DNA of 42,020 nucleotides. Origin: Cristatella mucedo (lineage: Eukaryota > Bryozoa > Phylactolaemata > Cristatellidae). Where the stretch lies: contig WPIO01000222.1 of assembly GCA_009760855.2 (NCBI GenBank), positions 250,001-292,020 on the forward strand, given 5' to 3'. The notes under the pieces were generated by a model. That model saw nothing but the letters and a program-made list of their open reading frames with translations, was not told where the DNA came from and did not search any database. Shown in pieces: positions 30,534 through 41,080 of the stretch. The translations under genes were made by a program, and so were the position numbers. Every line of letters starts with the position of its first letter. Position 1 is the stretch's first letter.

Positions 30534-30996
30534 TCTTAACAGATGTATCAGTCATTACTGAGATATCTAAATCAAGTTGTTGTTCATCGTAAGAAGTCAT
30601 TCTTGATTTAACAAGATGATATACGTATGCTTTTAGTGCAATAGCACTCGTTGCAGGCTTTGGGTAATTATCATCAAAAGTTGCCACCATTTTCCTATAA
30701 TAATAATAAAAAACTACTTGCACACAAATTTAACTAACAATCGTAATTCAATCAGTACGAGATATCGTTCTAGTACCTCTAATACTGGTATCGAGTTTTT
30801 CTTCATTCTCATATAGATTATCACGTGCATCACAAACATCTTTAAGCCCCATAATAATTATATCATCTAAGTCTTGAATATAATTACAAAGATTGATTTT
30901 AAGTATATATATACTTGACCATTACAATTTTCTAGCGCAAATTGTTTCTGCTAATTTTCTAGCCCTTTTAAAACTAAGAATTCTACAAACTTCCGT

Positions 30997-30999
<3 letters not shown>
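30505..30999 (-). pseudogene. AT-rich block, minus-strand coding-like segments
   Basis: Continuation of the AT-rich block beyond module B. Two frames look coding on the minus strand: about 30902-30740 (INLCNYIQDLDDIIIMGLKD, then DARDNLYENEEKLDTSI, stop) and 30690-30508 (MVATFDDNYPKPATSAIAL, then KKFYLDECDI, stop). The stop and end of the second lie within the 38-bp duplicated sequence. Upstream there is a decayed piece with RARKLAETICARKL. The arrangement of short successive genes on one strand is unlike the surrounding host genes. Family unknown. Confidence 0.4.
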
Positions 31000-31052
<53 letters not shown>

Positions 31053-31053
31053 T
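31000..31053. repeat. (TA)n microsatellite
   Basis: An almost perfect TA run marking the right edge of the AT-rich block. Confidence 0.97.
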
Positions 31054-31077
31054 ACGGTTGTCAACCTGCCGTACCCC

Positions 31078-31250
31078 GAAATGGCACGCTAGGTAAGGAG
31101 GTTGCTTTTCACGACCTTGGTCAGGAGGTCGTGGGCTCCAATCTTGTGGTGGGTGATTCTTTATCGCCACCTCAAGCAGTGCTTATAGCCGTCATAGCTC
31201 TTCTGTCTCTATAAAAAAGAGGCTGTTAAATCAGCTAGTATTTAATATTA
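31078..31250 (+). mobile_element. SINE family A
   Basis: Same body as 19160-19350: TGGCACGCTAGGTAAGG head, GGTTGCTTTTCACGACC, a mutated B box (GGGCTCCAATC, 31133-31143), and the end GGCTGTTAAATCAGCTAG with a TATTT-like tail. Confidence 0.85.
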
Positions 31251-31261
31251 TTTATAAATCC

Positions 31262-31650
31262 CTCAAGTCCGTCTGTGCTTCACTGGCTCCATGTCAAGCA
31301 TGCAATCAATTTCGAGATTCTCAGTCTGGCTAACATGTGTCTTTGCTTGCTCACACCCGCCTACCTATCAGATTCCGTTCTCGTCCGGTGTGCACTCACA
31401 CCACCCTCTCTTTACCCTCAAGTCATTTCGCCGACCCTCGCACTATATCGCAATCTTTTGACGACGAACCTAAAGCTCGTATGCAGCAAAAGTTTGAAAC
31501 TTGTCTTTATCTATTTTAAGTAACTGCAATGACCTATAACCACATGATCGTGCATACTTCTTTTGCAACACGTGTAAAGTGGCTGAAAAGCGGATAGTTC
31601 TTTGAGGACGCTTTGTGACAGCATTTTTAATTTTAGTAATATTATTGTAA
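31262..31650 (+). mobile_element. L2/CR1-type LINE relic
   Basis: LHWLHVKHAINFEILSL matches the LHWLPVKQRIDFKVLSL block of L2. PAYLSDS follows, then a decayed 3' region ending in a weak version of the terminal hairpin (GTTCTTTGAGGACGCTTTG) near 31610. Confidence 0.7.
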
Positions 31651-31659
31651 ATGACCGTG

Positions 31660-32370
31660 CATCCTTCAAGTCAATGCTACAGATATATTGGTTCTGGTCA
31701 GCCCTCCACTTCCCCACATTCCACTCACCATATGCAGCTATTGATTCTCTTTATGCCAGACTTAGAGCACCTTGCTATAGTCTATTTTCATTTTAATTAT
31801 TGGTGTGTCGTAAAAGTAGACAAATTTATTTCAGGGCTCAGGAGCCTCACGAATTGGCTGCCCCAGCAGCCATTGCATATATATCTCTGAAGCCCGTGAT
31901 ATTTGACCAGGAGTAAGACTTGACTATCCTATTCGTGGGTTCCAGTATTGTATCAGGCAGTGGTAGTTACTAAGGCGGTTCGTCTTTGTCTGGTACTTTA
32001 ATGTGGCTATTTAATCAGATGACCTCTGCTTTCGTTGTACCTTCAAAGTGAAAAGATTAGGTGCTAGCTTCGACCAAGGTCGCGGTGAAGGTATTCGATG
32101 ACTGAAGCCTTTGTCTCGAGCCCCTACCCAAGTGGGAAACGTCAGCATAGCGATTAAGTCATGCTGGGGTCATCTTTTTGTGTGAGACTTACACAGTGTA
32201 AAGTCAATCTAAGTGGTGAAAAAACCACAAGCATGTTCCAGAGTTTCAGGCATGCATTGCCGATGGGATTCCACAATACATTGTGGAAGAGTATTGAGGA
32301 CATGCGTGTAGGCACCATCTACCTAATGCATTTACCTGTAAACTCGAAAGAGGATTTTGAAGTCGATTCG
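31660..32370. other. Unassigned spacer DNA
   Basis: No supported gene. Part of 32160-32370 reads on the minus strand like a very decayed LINE C-terminal end continuing from the relic at 32370-33070. Confidence 0.4.
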
Positions 32371-33070
32371 ATTCTTAATTGGTAGCCAGTGACGCGCATA
32401 CCATAATGTATCGCATCTTCGTTTGTAACTTCACAAAGACTATGTGGATGTTGAACAGAAGTTTTTGTACAGTGGTCTCCCAGCCTAACAGGCTTTCGGT
32501 ACGTGATATGTAGTTAACAGACTTCATCACATGCAGGAAAAAGTCAGTAAAAAGCCTAGAAGAACATTGAGAGCACCGAAGGTGGTGAGTAGCATTGAAG
32601 TAGCAGCATAGGATTGCCAGACATGATGCCCTGTTGTTTATTTTGCATGATGTCGTGGACGGCCCAGCTGATGAATCTTGCACCAAATGTGCCCAGCTGG
32701 TTTGGTTCATAGGCAAAGGTGCTCGCCCCGACCAAGGTTGGGCTAAGCTCGTGGGTTCGACCCCCAAGGCATATGTGAAGCGCCCGAATGGAGATAAGGT
32801 TTTCTTGTTGTGCTATATAAACGAATTGCATACACACACCTATATAGATGTGGGCGATTAGGGGTAGAGACTTAAACTTCAGAATAAAGAATGAAATTGC
32901 AGCTATCCAGATGCAATGTCACAGACGCCTTAACCACTCTTGCTGACTTACTCGTGTCTTTGGCAGTGCTCATCAGCTTAAAACACGCCGACTTGACCAT
33001 CGAAGAAATGTGCTCATTCAACGACTAGTCCGTCTTGAACAGCAAGCCTGGATTTTGGGCTGATGTCATG
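32370..33070 (-). mobile_element. L2/CR1-type LINE relic interrupted by a SINE
   Basis: On the minus strand, 33060-32880 reads FKTD-SLNEHISSMVKSACF and then AKDTSKSARVVKASVTLHLD, matching LSLDDHISSTVKSAYFQLH and the CLDKDTTSKLVHAFVTSRLD block. 32400-32370 reads HWLPIKNRIDFKIL. 32640-32400 resembles the family II 3' region at 19344-19560 (AILCCYFNATHHLRC; IHIVFVKLQ). A SINE B splits it at 32691-32830. Confidence 0.65.
32691..32830 (+). mobile_element. SINE family B with intact B box
   Basis: CAGCTGGTTTGGTTCATAGG head, CCCCGACCAAGGTTGGG, B box GGTTCGACCCC at 32754-32764, then GTGAAGCGCCCGAATGGAGA and a TGTGCTATATAA end. Confidence 0.85.
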
Positions 33071-33271
33071 TGGTATGTTGATATCTTCATAAGCACTTCG
33101 AACGACGTCTCATAATTACAGCAGCATAGCTAACAATGTCAATAAAAAATTAGCCTGTTTTATCGAATCTGGATTGCTATAAAAAACTCTCCTTCCTTGT
33201 CTTTTTATCCGTGTATTGAGAAGCTTAAATGTAGTGCAAACATTTGCTGCTTGACGTTTCAGTGGCCAACG

Positions 33272-33277
33272 TTTATT
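33272..33277 (-). terminator. AATAAA polyadenylation signal
   Basis: AATAAA on the minus strand, just after the stop of the candidate exon at 33285-33439. Confidence 0.35.
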
Positions 33278-33284
33278 TGCCACA

Positions 33285-33439
33285 TTACATCCTTATCTCA
33301 TACACCACGAATCTCTTCCAATCACGCTCTGCATTGACTACACGATCCTCATCACTCACTTCTTCATTAAAAAAACTGCTCGCAAAGAAGTGAAGCTCTT
33401 CAAGAGTTAGTACAAATGCACTATAGATGTCCTGGCTAG
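33285..33439 (-). CDS. Candidate terminal exon of an unknown gene
   Basis: After an AATAG acceptor, a frame of about 50 codons runs to a TAA. It reads ASQDIYSAFVLTLEELHFFA, then NEEVSDEDRVVNAERDWKRF and VVYEIRM. An AATAAA signal lies eight bases beyond the stop (33277-33272). Upstream exons were not found; a TATAAATA motif lies at about 33640 on the same strand. It could be a real gene end or chance. Confidence 0.35.
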
Positions 33440-33519
33440 CTATTAATGGAGAACTTAATGACAACACAATACAATAACTATAAAAATAATTTCCTTTAGT
33501 GCTCTCAACCAACTCAATC

Positions 33520-34850
33520 TCTATCTATGCTCTTGACATATGCTTCAAAGTAAGCATGATCAAATGGTTAGTTCTAGCATGCTCAATGACGACTAGCATA
33601 ACATGGTTAGACATGCCAATACACCATGCATATTTATAGGTAGCAATCGAATTGGTGGTCGTTCGAACTATCGAAGTGACAATGAGCATTCACATGACAA
33701 AATTAATGTCAGGTGCTTGATTTAGTATGATCATTTCTTACAACCTAATGGAAGCCTTTGCCCTGGTTGAGGTGGGTTAGCTTCGGGTGATGAAAGCACA
33801 ATATGATGCAGACTGTGCGACGTCCAGGGAACGGTGACTAGCCAAGACAGCGTATAGTTTCTACTGTATCTTTCTCTGTGTCAGAACCTGCATTTCCAGT
33901 CCAGATACCGTGAAACTCTGCTTATGCACCCAGCTAAGTCAAAGTCTCCCAGAAGACATTCCCAGGCTACAGGCTAGGCCCCAGCTTCTCCGATTGTCAT
34001 TCAGCAGCATCGCCATTGACGTCCAGATGTGAAATATTTGGCTTGTACTCAATTCTTTGCAAACTCTGTTGGTCGGTCTTTGCTAGCACATTAATAATGA
34101 TTAGATTTTCACTTTTCGCACAATCCATACATGTCCACTTGATGTATTAGATGCTTTACTACTACAGGCATCTTGTAATAGGGATTGGTCGGTATATTTT
34201 GGTTATATAAAAACAGCCGATGTATTGCTTCGCATGTGTCCGTTGGTATTTTTAGCTCTGGGGCAGGCTCTGACCTTCACAGCAGGCATGTACTTCTTTT
34301 ATGACCCGATAATAGTCGGAGACTTGTGCAATGCCCTGCAGATGTATGCCGCCAGCAGTGAGATCTTACACACCTAGCAGTCTTGCATTCCCCTTCCCAT
34401 GGTAACCAGTACAGCAGTTCCGAGCTACCCATGACATGGGCATATAATATATTTATGCACTTGATAAATTGCTTGTGATACTCTGCTCCCATCTCTCTTA
34501 CTTTGCCATTGACTAATCCTTATGTTTGGGGTGGTTTGAGGTATCTGTCGATTTTAGTCGAGGGTGGGCTGTAAGGAGATCGAAGGTGTAAAGGCACCTA
34601 AAAGAGCTATTTAACACCTAGGTATCGATGCATAGAAACTACATGTCATGCCAGGTCGCTTTTCTCGTTGGAAAGTTGGTTCTCCGGTATTGTGTTTCCC
34701 TACTTTCGCGGTCAGTACCAAGTATGTCGGAGCTCGGCCACGTGTGCTGTGACATCGCTGAGCAAGCTCCAGTCAAGCAGAAGCAAGCGAATCGAATGGA
34801 ATAGCTAGCAGCAGTGCCTTGCATAGCACACGTAGATTTATGTGTATCAC
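33520..34850. other. Unassigned spacer DNA
   Basis: Only short unrelated ORFs, with no match to the repeat families of the window. Confidence 0.35.
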
Positions 34851-34854
34851 TTTA

Positions 34855-34962
34855 CACTTCACTTCACTTCACTTTACAGCAAATGTAAAGCGCCTAGAGA
34901 GAGATTAAGTTCTCTGAGGGCGCTTTAGCAAGTGAAATATTATTATTATCATTATTATTATG
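34855..34962 (+). mobile_element. L2 3'-end fragment
   Basis: TTTACAGCAAATGTAAAGCG, then GAGAGATTAAGTTCTCTGAG with GGCGCTTTAGCAAGTG and an ATT-rich tail. Only about 100 bases of L2 are present. Confidence 0.88.
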
Positions 34963-35225
34963 TGCAAGGTTTGTGCAGTGGCTTGATATATGGACTGTGT
35001 ACTACGTGATGAAAATGCTTCGCAGTGAGCCAGCATCTAACGTCGGTCACAGCATGTGTTCTACATGCCGACTTGTGACCAAATAGCACAGACACTGGCA
35101 AGCGGTAATCTATTCATTAGGTAAAGTAAGTGTGATTTAGAAATAGGAAAGCATGACTCTGAAAATAGCCGCTACCAGCTGTTACATACAGCTCTTGTTG
35201 AATCTGCATGTGATCTAGGTTTCCT
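34963..35225. other. Unassigned DNA
   Basis: No gene or recognised repeat. Confidence 0.35.
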
Positions 35226-35229
35226 GTAC

Positions 35230-35345
35230 CGAAGCGACCTGTCATAAGGATACCACTTCAGTTCCACAGTCAAGTCTGCCTACTTTCAGCCACATAACAT
35301 TGCTGGATTAACTGCTAAAATGTGTGCTTTTTTATATTTAGCCTA
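35230..35345 (+). mobile_element. Small L2-like internal relic
   Basis: AGTCAAGTCTGCCTACTTTC and CATAACATTGCT match the VKSAYFQLHNIA region of L2. The relic ends about 60 bases before the right arm begins. Confidence 0.6.
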
Positions 35346-35411
35346 AAAATATCTAGCTGAACAGTCAGCCTGGTAATCGAACATGAGATCCCTTAAAACA
35401 GCATCGTCATT

Positions 35412-35720
35412 CTAAAAAAATGGGGTTAAGTCGAATCGAGTCGTACTTGTGCCTGGAACACTACCCACCCAGAGGTTGTAGTCATGCCAAGTTACTCCTA
35501 GGTTTGAGGGTGTAGTGTGCTGATGGAGCAGCTTTGATAACATTACATCGATATCTGCTCCCAAAGTCTGCTCAGAATGAGAATGACATTTGCATGCCGT
35601 ACAGCTGTCACATAAAATGTCATATGATTGACCACTCTAGCTAAGATTAAAGGTTGGGGTTTTTAAGTACCCCATCATCAGCAAAGTTGCAGCTGCGTGA
35701 GCCAAACATCCATCGTTCGT
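35412..35720 (-). pseudogene. Cys-containing C-terminal ORF of module, copy C
   Basis: Same frame and end as 26500-26821 (CDSCTACKCHSHSEQ, NLGVTWHDYNLWVGSVP, ending LTPFF), but broken by an in-frame TAG near 35638 where copy A has a Lys codon. Confidence 0.4.
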
Positions 35721-35927
35721 CGCTGCCCATGCCTTCTATCAGTCCGACTGCCCGGAAAACCAGAAGTAATCGCTTCAGCAGCCGACAATAACCGGAAAAA
35801 TTGCTGATCACTCAGGAACAGAATCAGCTACCATGCAATGCCAACTGTGTCCTCTCTTTGGCTTAAGTCAGTAGCTTGTCTTGGTTGAGCCAGTTGCCTT
35901 TAAAGTTGAAGCATTGGACATTATCGG

Positions 35928-36110
35928 GCGAAACCTTTTCACGTGTTTGCTCTATCGCAGTGGCTAATCTCGAAAGACAGCTGTCACTCATATATGATTG
36001 CTTCTGAGAAGTTGGTCGAAGATGGACCCTCGAAAGTCACGACACTGTTTACCGTAGGTCGCAAGCCGAAGAAATTGAAAAGCATTGTGGGCCTAGAACT
36101 TGACAATTAG
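35928..36110 (+). pseudogene. 70-codon module ORF, copy C, start lost
   Basis: Frame preserved for 60 codons (AKPFHVFALSQWLISKD, ending GLELDN, stop). The first part with the ATG is removed by the deletion at about 35925. Confidence 0.4.
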
Positions 36111-36659
36111 GAGAAATTCTGTGTACATCGCTACTATTGTTGGCACATTGCCACACATGAATCAAAGTCTATACCTAATACGCCGTGCTTACAGGAGCTA
36201 CGCGTACATACATGATACAACTCGAGTTTTGAGCCAGGGCGTCATACCAGCCTGTCATACTGAGCACTAACCTTGGCGCCAGCCTACTGTGATCTTAAAG
36301 GTTGCCAGTCGTAGCGAATCCTTGATTAATAAACTCCGGGAGCCATAATGTAGCTCGTAGTAGTACAGTGCGTGTTCCGGCTAAACACACCTCTGCCTGT
36401 TACTTTGCAAACACTATGCCAGTGTTATGAAAGACAGTTTATTATTGCACACTCAGATCCTTAACGGCTTTTGAAACGAATTTAGAAGCAAACAAACTCC
36501 ATCTAGTGAAGCAAAGAGAATGTGAGCAGCATAGATGAAACAGGATAGAAGTAGAGGTAGCAGAGAGCTTGGAAGTAGCAGGTCCTGAAGGCTTGAAAAT
36601 ATACGTCGTGGCCGGTAGTTGGATCGTAATTGTTATTGCTAAAGAATTGGAGTAGTGAT

Positions 36660-37290
36660 TTCAGCAGTCTGTGTCCTGCCTAGCAAAAGCTTCTGTTGCC
36701 AACGATCTTTATGCAGATGAAACGGAAAAGCTGAATTATGTTTCCTTGCATGACCTGAGGCCACGAGGAGGCCGAATCTGTGCAGCAGTTAAGATAGGTA
36801 TGACGGAATCAATCCGTGTGCATCACGAAAAGAAAGCTGCTGTGTATTTGTTTATCAAACGGCACCCTATCGAGCTCTTTCAGCAAATATACGATAGAAC
36901 CTTTGAGATTTCCAAACTGGTCCAGTGGCTGTACTCTTCACCAGCTGCTGTAGCCGAGTAGTTTTTACAGTAACCAAGCCAAAGAAATTTACAGTTCTGA
37001 GAATGAACTGAGGAGCTAGCTTCTTATTTGGCAATAAATAGGGGAACAAAGATTGAACGTGATGGCACATTGTGGAAGGAATCTTCTTGAGAAAGCGTTC
37101 AAATGTAGGCTGCTCTCGAAAACGACTCCTGAATTTCGACATCATTGCGATGGTCTCAAAACAGCACCACTAATTAGACGAGCAATCGCCGCTAGTCCAG
37201 CATCATCCTTTGGGTGTCCTAGAAGTATGTGCTCCATGTTTCCGTCATTTAGTTGCAGGAATTTTTCCACATTTGAGGATCAAATATCTT
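36660..37290 (-). mobile_element. CR1/L2-like LINE family II, module copy C
   Basis: Minus-strand LINE sequence with HVQSLF, then RLQQLVKSTATGPVWKSQRF (the RLQLVQN.AARLV block). It is decayed and equivalent to 23581-24330. The plus-strand ORF at 36671-36961 lies antisense to it and is not treated as a gene. Confidence 0.7.
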
Positions 37291-37615
37291 AACATGTTGC
37301 CACGCTGCACTCAGCTAACGCGATGTTAGGTAATAAAAAAGGCATAGCAAATTTAAAAAGCTTGACTAATTTAGTTGCCGATATGCCTCTACTGTTTTCA
37401 CACTGCTTGCAGTGGGCAACTAAAGATTGCCGTCTGCACGGTGCGACCTCATGCACTGGGTCGTGGCCACCACTGAACCTGGGTTGTGACGTGAGTTTAC
37501 AAATCCCCTGGGCTTCGACCTGTTTGGGTCCAACAAGTCTATATTTACTGACGGGTTCACTCATTTCCATGGTGGCCATATATGGCATCCCCATAAGCCA
37601 TGGAGGCTTCTTCAA
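37289..37615 (-). other. 108-codon module ORF, function unknown
   Basis: Same strand as the LINE and upstream of it. It includes MSEPVSKYRLVGPKQVEAQG and HDPVHEVAPCRRQSLVAHCK. Also open in copy B (30478-30230) and broken by the solo LTR in copy A. No motif recognised. Confidence 0.3.
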
Positions 37616-37767
37616 ACTTGCACTTGCTTGAGACAGTTACAAATGCCCTGCTGCAGGATTTGAGCCCGAGACTTCAGTTAGGAGGTTTGGAGGTTAAATA
37701 ATCCTTTTGCAGTTTTAAAAATCAACAGGCAACCTATTGCAGACCTTGGATCGCTAGCCATTTACAT

Positions 37768-37827
37768 ACTCACACACACACACACCCACACACCTGCACA
37801 CACAGAGAGATACACAAAAATATATAA

Positions 37828-37920
<93 letters not shown>

Positions 37921-37948
37921 TGTGGGCGTGTGGGTGTGTGTGTGTGCG
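37768..37948. repeat. (CA)n, (TA)n, (TG)n microsatellite complex
   Basis: A CA run, a short TA run and a long TG run of about 34 units. Mirror counterpart of 22612-22685, much longer here. Confidence 0.96.
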
Positions 37949-38220
37949 TTGACTCAAGGAGCTAGAATATAGTTTGCATCTGAGGCCCCAAGCACGGCCC
38001 ATCGGCCCACCTGCAAGGCAATGCACTGTGTGTTTGGCTATGAATTTGTCTATGCACCCAAGATCTGAAATCTAGCCTCCACCAACTCAGGGCAACTACT
38101 GTTGGGCAACTACAAGGCTCAACTTGCGGTTACCGTACGAGGTGAGTAGGTATATGTAAATATAAATATACGTATAAATATATGTGCTTATGTGTGTCTG
38201 CATATATGTATGTATGTATT

Positions 38221-38352
38221 GCTGAGCTAGTTCGGTGTGGTTAAGATGCTCACCCCGACCAAGGTCTGGCTGAAGTCGCGATCTCGAGCCCGGATGCTCA
38301 TGTTAAGCACATGCAAAGAGATGAGGTTCTCTTAGGGCACTATACAAATAAA
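38221..38352 (+). mobile_element. SINE family B
   Basis: GAGCTAGTTCGGTGTGGTTA, CCCCGACCAAGGTCTGG, mutated B box (ATCTCGAGCCC), then GAGATGAGGTTCTCTTAGGG and an ATA-rich tail. Right-arm counterpart of 21210-21335. Confidence 0.82.
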
Positions 38353-38370
38353 TTATATTTTAATTTATAC

Positions 38371-38437
<67 letters not shown>

Positions 38438-38455
38438 TGTGCCCGCGTGTGTGTA
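38371..38455. repeat. (TA)n(GT)n microsatellite
   Basis: TA run, then a GT run of about 16 units. Mirror counterpart of 21117-21185. Confidence 0.95.
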
Positions 38456-38782
38456 TGCAGTAGCACTTTAGCTGGCTATGCACTACACCCTTTTTTCATC
38501 ACTATTTCGTTCGGTAACATGGTCTGGCGGCTTTCTACCTGATTTCCAGGCTGCGAATAGCTACACATCAGCAAAACCATGTAGATTATGTAACGCATTA
38601 GCATGTAGAGTATTTAGCCCGGGTAAAAATCAGATTATAACTGCTTACGAAATCTGCTTCTTTTCTTTTATTTCAGTGCTTTCTGGACAGATAATCCCAT
38701 AAGTAAATCGCAGAGCGTAGCAATAACTATCCCTTTGGCTACTCTTACAAAGCTGATGTGCAAATTTTCAGGGCTAGTATGT

Positions 38783-39052
38783 CTAAATTCCGGTCACGTG
38801 CTGACGACTCCTACCGGTCCGAAGCCTCGCACAGGGCTTATTCTCATTGGGCATACTGGCAATCTGGGTACTAATGTGGCTGGATCCAGAATCAAGACAG
38901 CTTTCAGGCTGCAGGGCCTTAATTTGCTGCCTGCGTATGTAACTTATCAACCCCAGCACTACCAGTCCAGCCCGGCTTGTGGAAAACTTCGAAAAGAAAC
39001 GCTTAGCGAGCTTTTCCACTGACAAGATAGAGTTAGTCGTACTATTAACCAT
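38783..39052 (-). other. 89-codon ORF paired with 20409-20678
   Basis: Same length, start and stop as its left-arm partner with no indel (shared MPNENKPCARLRTGR). The opposite strand is also open for 95 codons. No domain. Confidence 0.25.
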
Positions 39053-39150
39053 AATAATTATAATAGCAATGAAAAATAGTAATACTATTACGGAATTTTA
39101 GCGCCCTAACGCAAGTTTACCTCTTGCTACAAACTTGACACAGGAAATAC
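39053..39150 (-). mobile_element. LINE 3'-end fragment (right arm)
   Basis: Mirror of 20320-20408: AATTTTAGCGCCCTAACGCA with an ATT-rich tail read on the minus strand. Confidence 0.5.
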
Positions 39151-39374
39151 TTAAATAAGGTCAGTCCATATATGCACTGACCAAAAAGAAAAGTCCGAAC
39201 GGAACCAACGAATGCCGAGCGAAACGGGTATGTTTTCGCTGCTTGCATTGAAATTCCGTCAAGGCAGGGGATGTAGTTACGTCAATCAGGTGGGGACGTC
39301 TCGACCTAAGCCGGGAGGGAAGTCTAGGCTACGGTGAGAATAGGAACTATAGGAATAGTCTCCCAATAATAATA

Positions 39375-39490
39375 GTAGTAATAATGCACTCGCCAAAGTG
39401 CCCTCAGGGAACTCACTCTCTTTCAAGGCGCTTTCCATCGTCTGCAAACCAAAGCGTTTTAGGTGGGTTCGAGGCACGGTAAACTGATGA
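39375..39490 (-). mobile_element. LINE 3' end with ATT tail (right arm)
   Basis: Mirror of 19990-20095, with GTGCCCTCAGGGAACTCACT and an AATAAT-rich tail on the plus strand. Confidence 0.6.
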
Positions 39491-39554
39491 ATTAGTAGAG
39501 TGGGTTTTGCGATCTCTACCGTGATTGGCGAAAAAGTTGGAACAGCTAGGCTGG

Positions 39555-39650
39555 ACAAAAACAGAGAGGAGAGGGAGAGAGAATGAGAGAAAGAGAGAAA
39601 TAGAGAAAAGAGTGAGGGAGAATGGGGAAAAGAGAAAGAGAGAGGGAGCT
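39555..39650. repeat. GA-rich degenerate tract
   Basis: Purine-rich mirror of the left-arm CT tract; interrupted, with no long perfect core. Confidence 0.9.
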
Positions 39651-39676
39651 TACCCAAAAGGCCTGCCTCTGCATGA

Positions 39677-39872
39677 CCCCACCATACCTAGCTGAACTGC
39701 TGCACCAGTTTAAGCCTCCTCGTACTCGTTGGTTCTGTACGGACCATGAACAAGCTTTTCTATTGATCTGCATCAAGACCGTTGGCGAAAGAAGGTTTAG
39801 CTCTGCAAGTCGCAGACTGTGGAACTCACTTTTACAGTTCTTACCCTACAACCACTACTCTCATGCTGCCGA
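39677..39872 (+). pseudogene. CR1/L2-like family II C-terminal remnant
   Basis: TPPYLAELLHQFKPPRTRWF, then TVGERRFSSASRRLWNSLLQ, the typical C-terminal LINE block. It ends at a TAG near 39874. Right-arm counterpart of 19572-19769, and better preserved in the LWNSL motif. Confidence 0.75.
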
Positions 39873-40379
39873 CTAGGTCTCTTCCTTTTCAGTAGTCCTG
39901 AGCTGCTACGTCCATTTGACTCACTACCTCAACTGCTCTCCTGACTCTGCTATGCTTTCCAGATTCTGTTTGTTGAGTGAGATGTAATCTGTTGGCTACC
40001 AAATGCGTACCAAAAGCCACTAAGGGTGACAGTGCTTTACACAAACTCTACTGTGGAGCACACACAAAATCTATACGGCTTTATGGAGCTACATACAAAG
40101 ATGCATTATATTACATCGAGAAAGAGAGAGGGAGTGGGGAAAACAAAAAACTGGCTACCGAACGTTGAAATTGATGCACTGCTGTAGAGCCAGTCCTGGT
40201 TGGTAAAAAGTGGTAGAAAGCAGCATTCACTTAATGAGATGTATCTCTATCTGGAACTTCTGACAAAGCCACGTGGACCATATGGATTTTACGTCTGAGA
40301 GTTATTTGTAGCACACTCACATCCTCAGCTGCCTTCGGTAAGCATTTCCTGGCAAACAGATTTCATCTCACCACGTTCG

Positions 40380-40600
40380 TGACAAGCATTCCTAGCTGCA
40401 ATTTTGCTAGCAGCTGGCGACATATTAGAAACGCCAGGACTCTGGCAGGTAGGATGCAGCTGACGTCGAGACGGAATGTTACAAACGCCCGGCTCAACCT
40501 CGATGCTGCCGTAATCCTTTATAAGCTGGTCCCATTATTTTAACTCTGCTGAGCTGAAAGCTGGCAGACTTAAAGATCATCTTGCAGGAGCTGACGATCA
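40380..40600 (-). mobile_element. L2/CR1-like LINE relic (right arm)
   Basis: Mirror of 18655-18860. It is decayed; the SAYFQL-equivalent block is near 40560. Confidence 0.5.
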
Positions 40601-40796
40601 CAACTGCCCGAGTTTCAGCAGCAGCATGGCAGCTCGGCAGACCAATGACCGAGGCCTAATGAGATCCCGGACGTTATGCAATAATTGGGTATGCCGTCCA
40701 TATCACAGAAAATGTTTCGCAATCATTTCCGAATAATTATTATTAATGAGCGGCTCGTCGTCTCATTTCCTGTCGCTGTCTGAACAAGTTTTTATG

Positions 40797-40975
40797 ATGC
40801 TGATAGCCCACGATTTTTTGGTGTTCGTGACATTAGTCCCGAGGTCGAGGGTTCAAATCCTGCACACCATGTGTGGCGATCCTTCATTGCTTCATAAATA
40901 TTTGGGAATAGTCCTAAATAGTTTTCTGCCGCTATACAGAGCAGCCTGTCAAATCAGAAGATAATAAATTTGCAT
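40797..40975 (+). mobile_element. SINE family A
   Basis: A CCCGAGGTCGAGGGTTC stretch with B box GGTTCAAATCC at 40850-40860, then GGCGATCCTTCATTG and CCGCTATACAGAGCAGCCTG. Better preserved than its left-arm partner at 18287-18452. Confidence 0.75.
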
Positions 40976-41080
40976 AACACCCTCAGATAACTTGATTTCT
41001 TACTCACTATTTTGCCCATGTTGTGGAGGAAGAGGAACGTCTGCTAGAGATTCTCTGCCAGGATCGGCTCGTAGATCCAC

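Noticed and set aside
36671-36961. A 96-codon plus-strand ORF (and its partner at 24043-24264 minus) as a conserved gene
   Set aside because: It lies exactly antisense to the C-terminal region of LINE family II, whose motifs read on the other strand. The conservation between arms is explained by the duplication.
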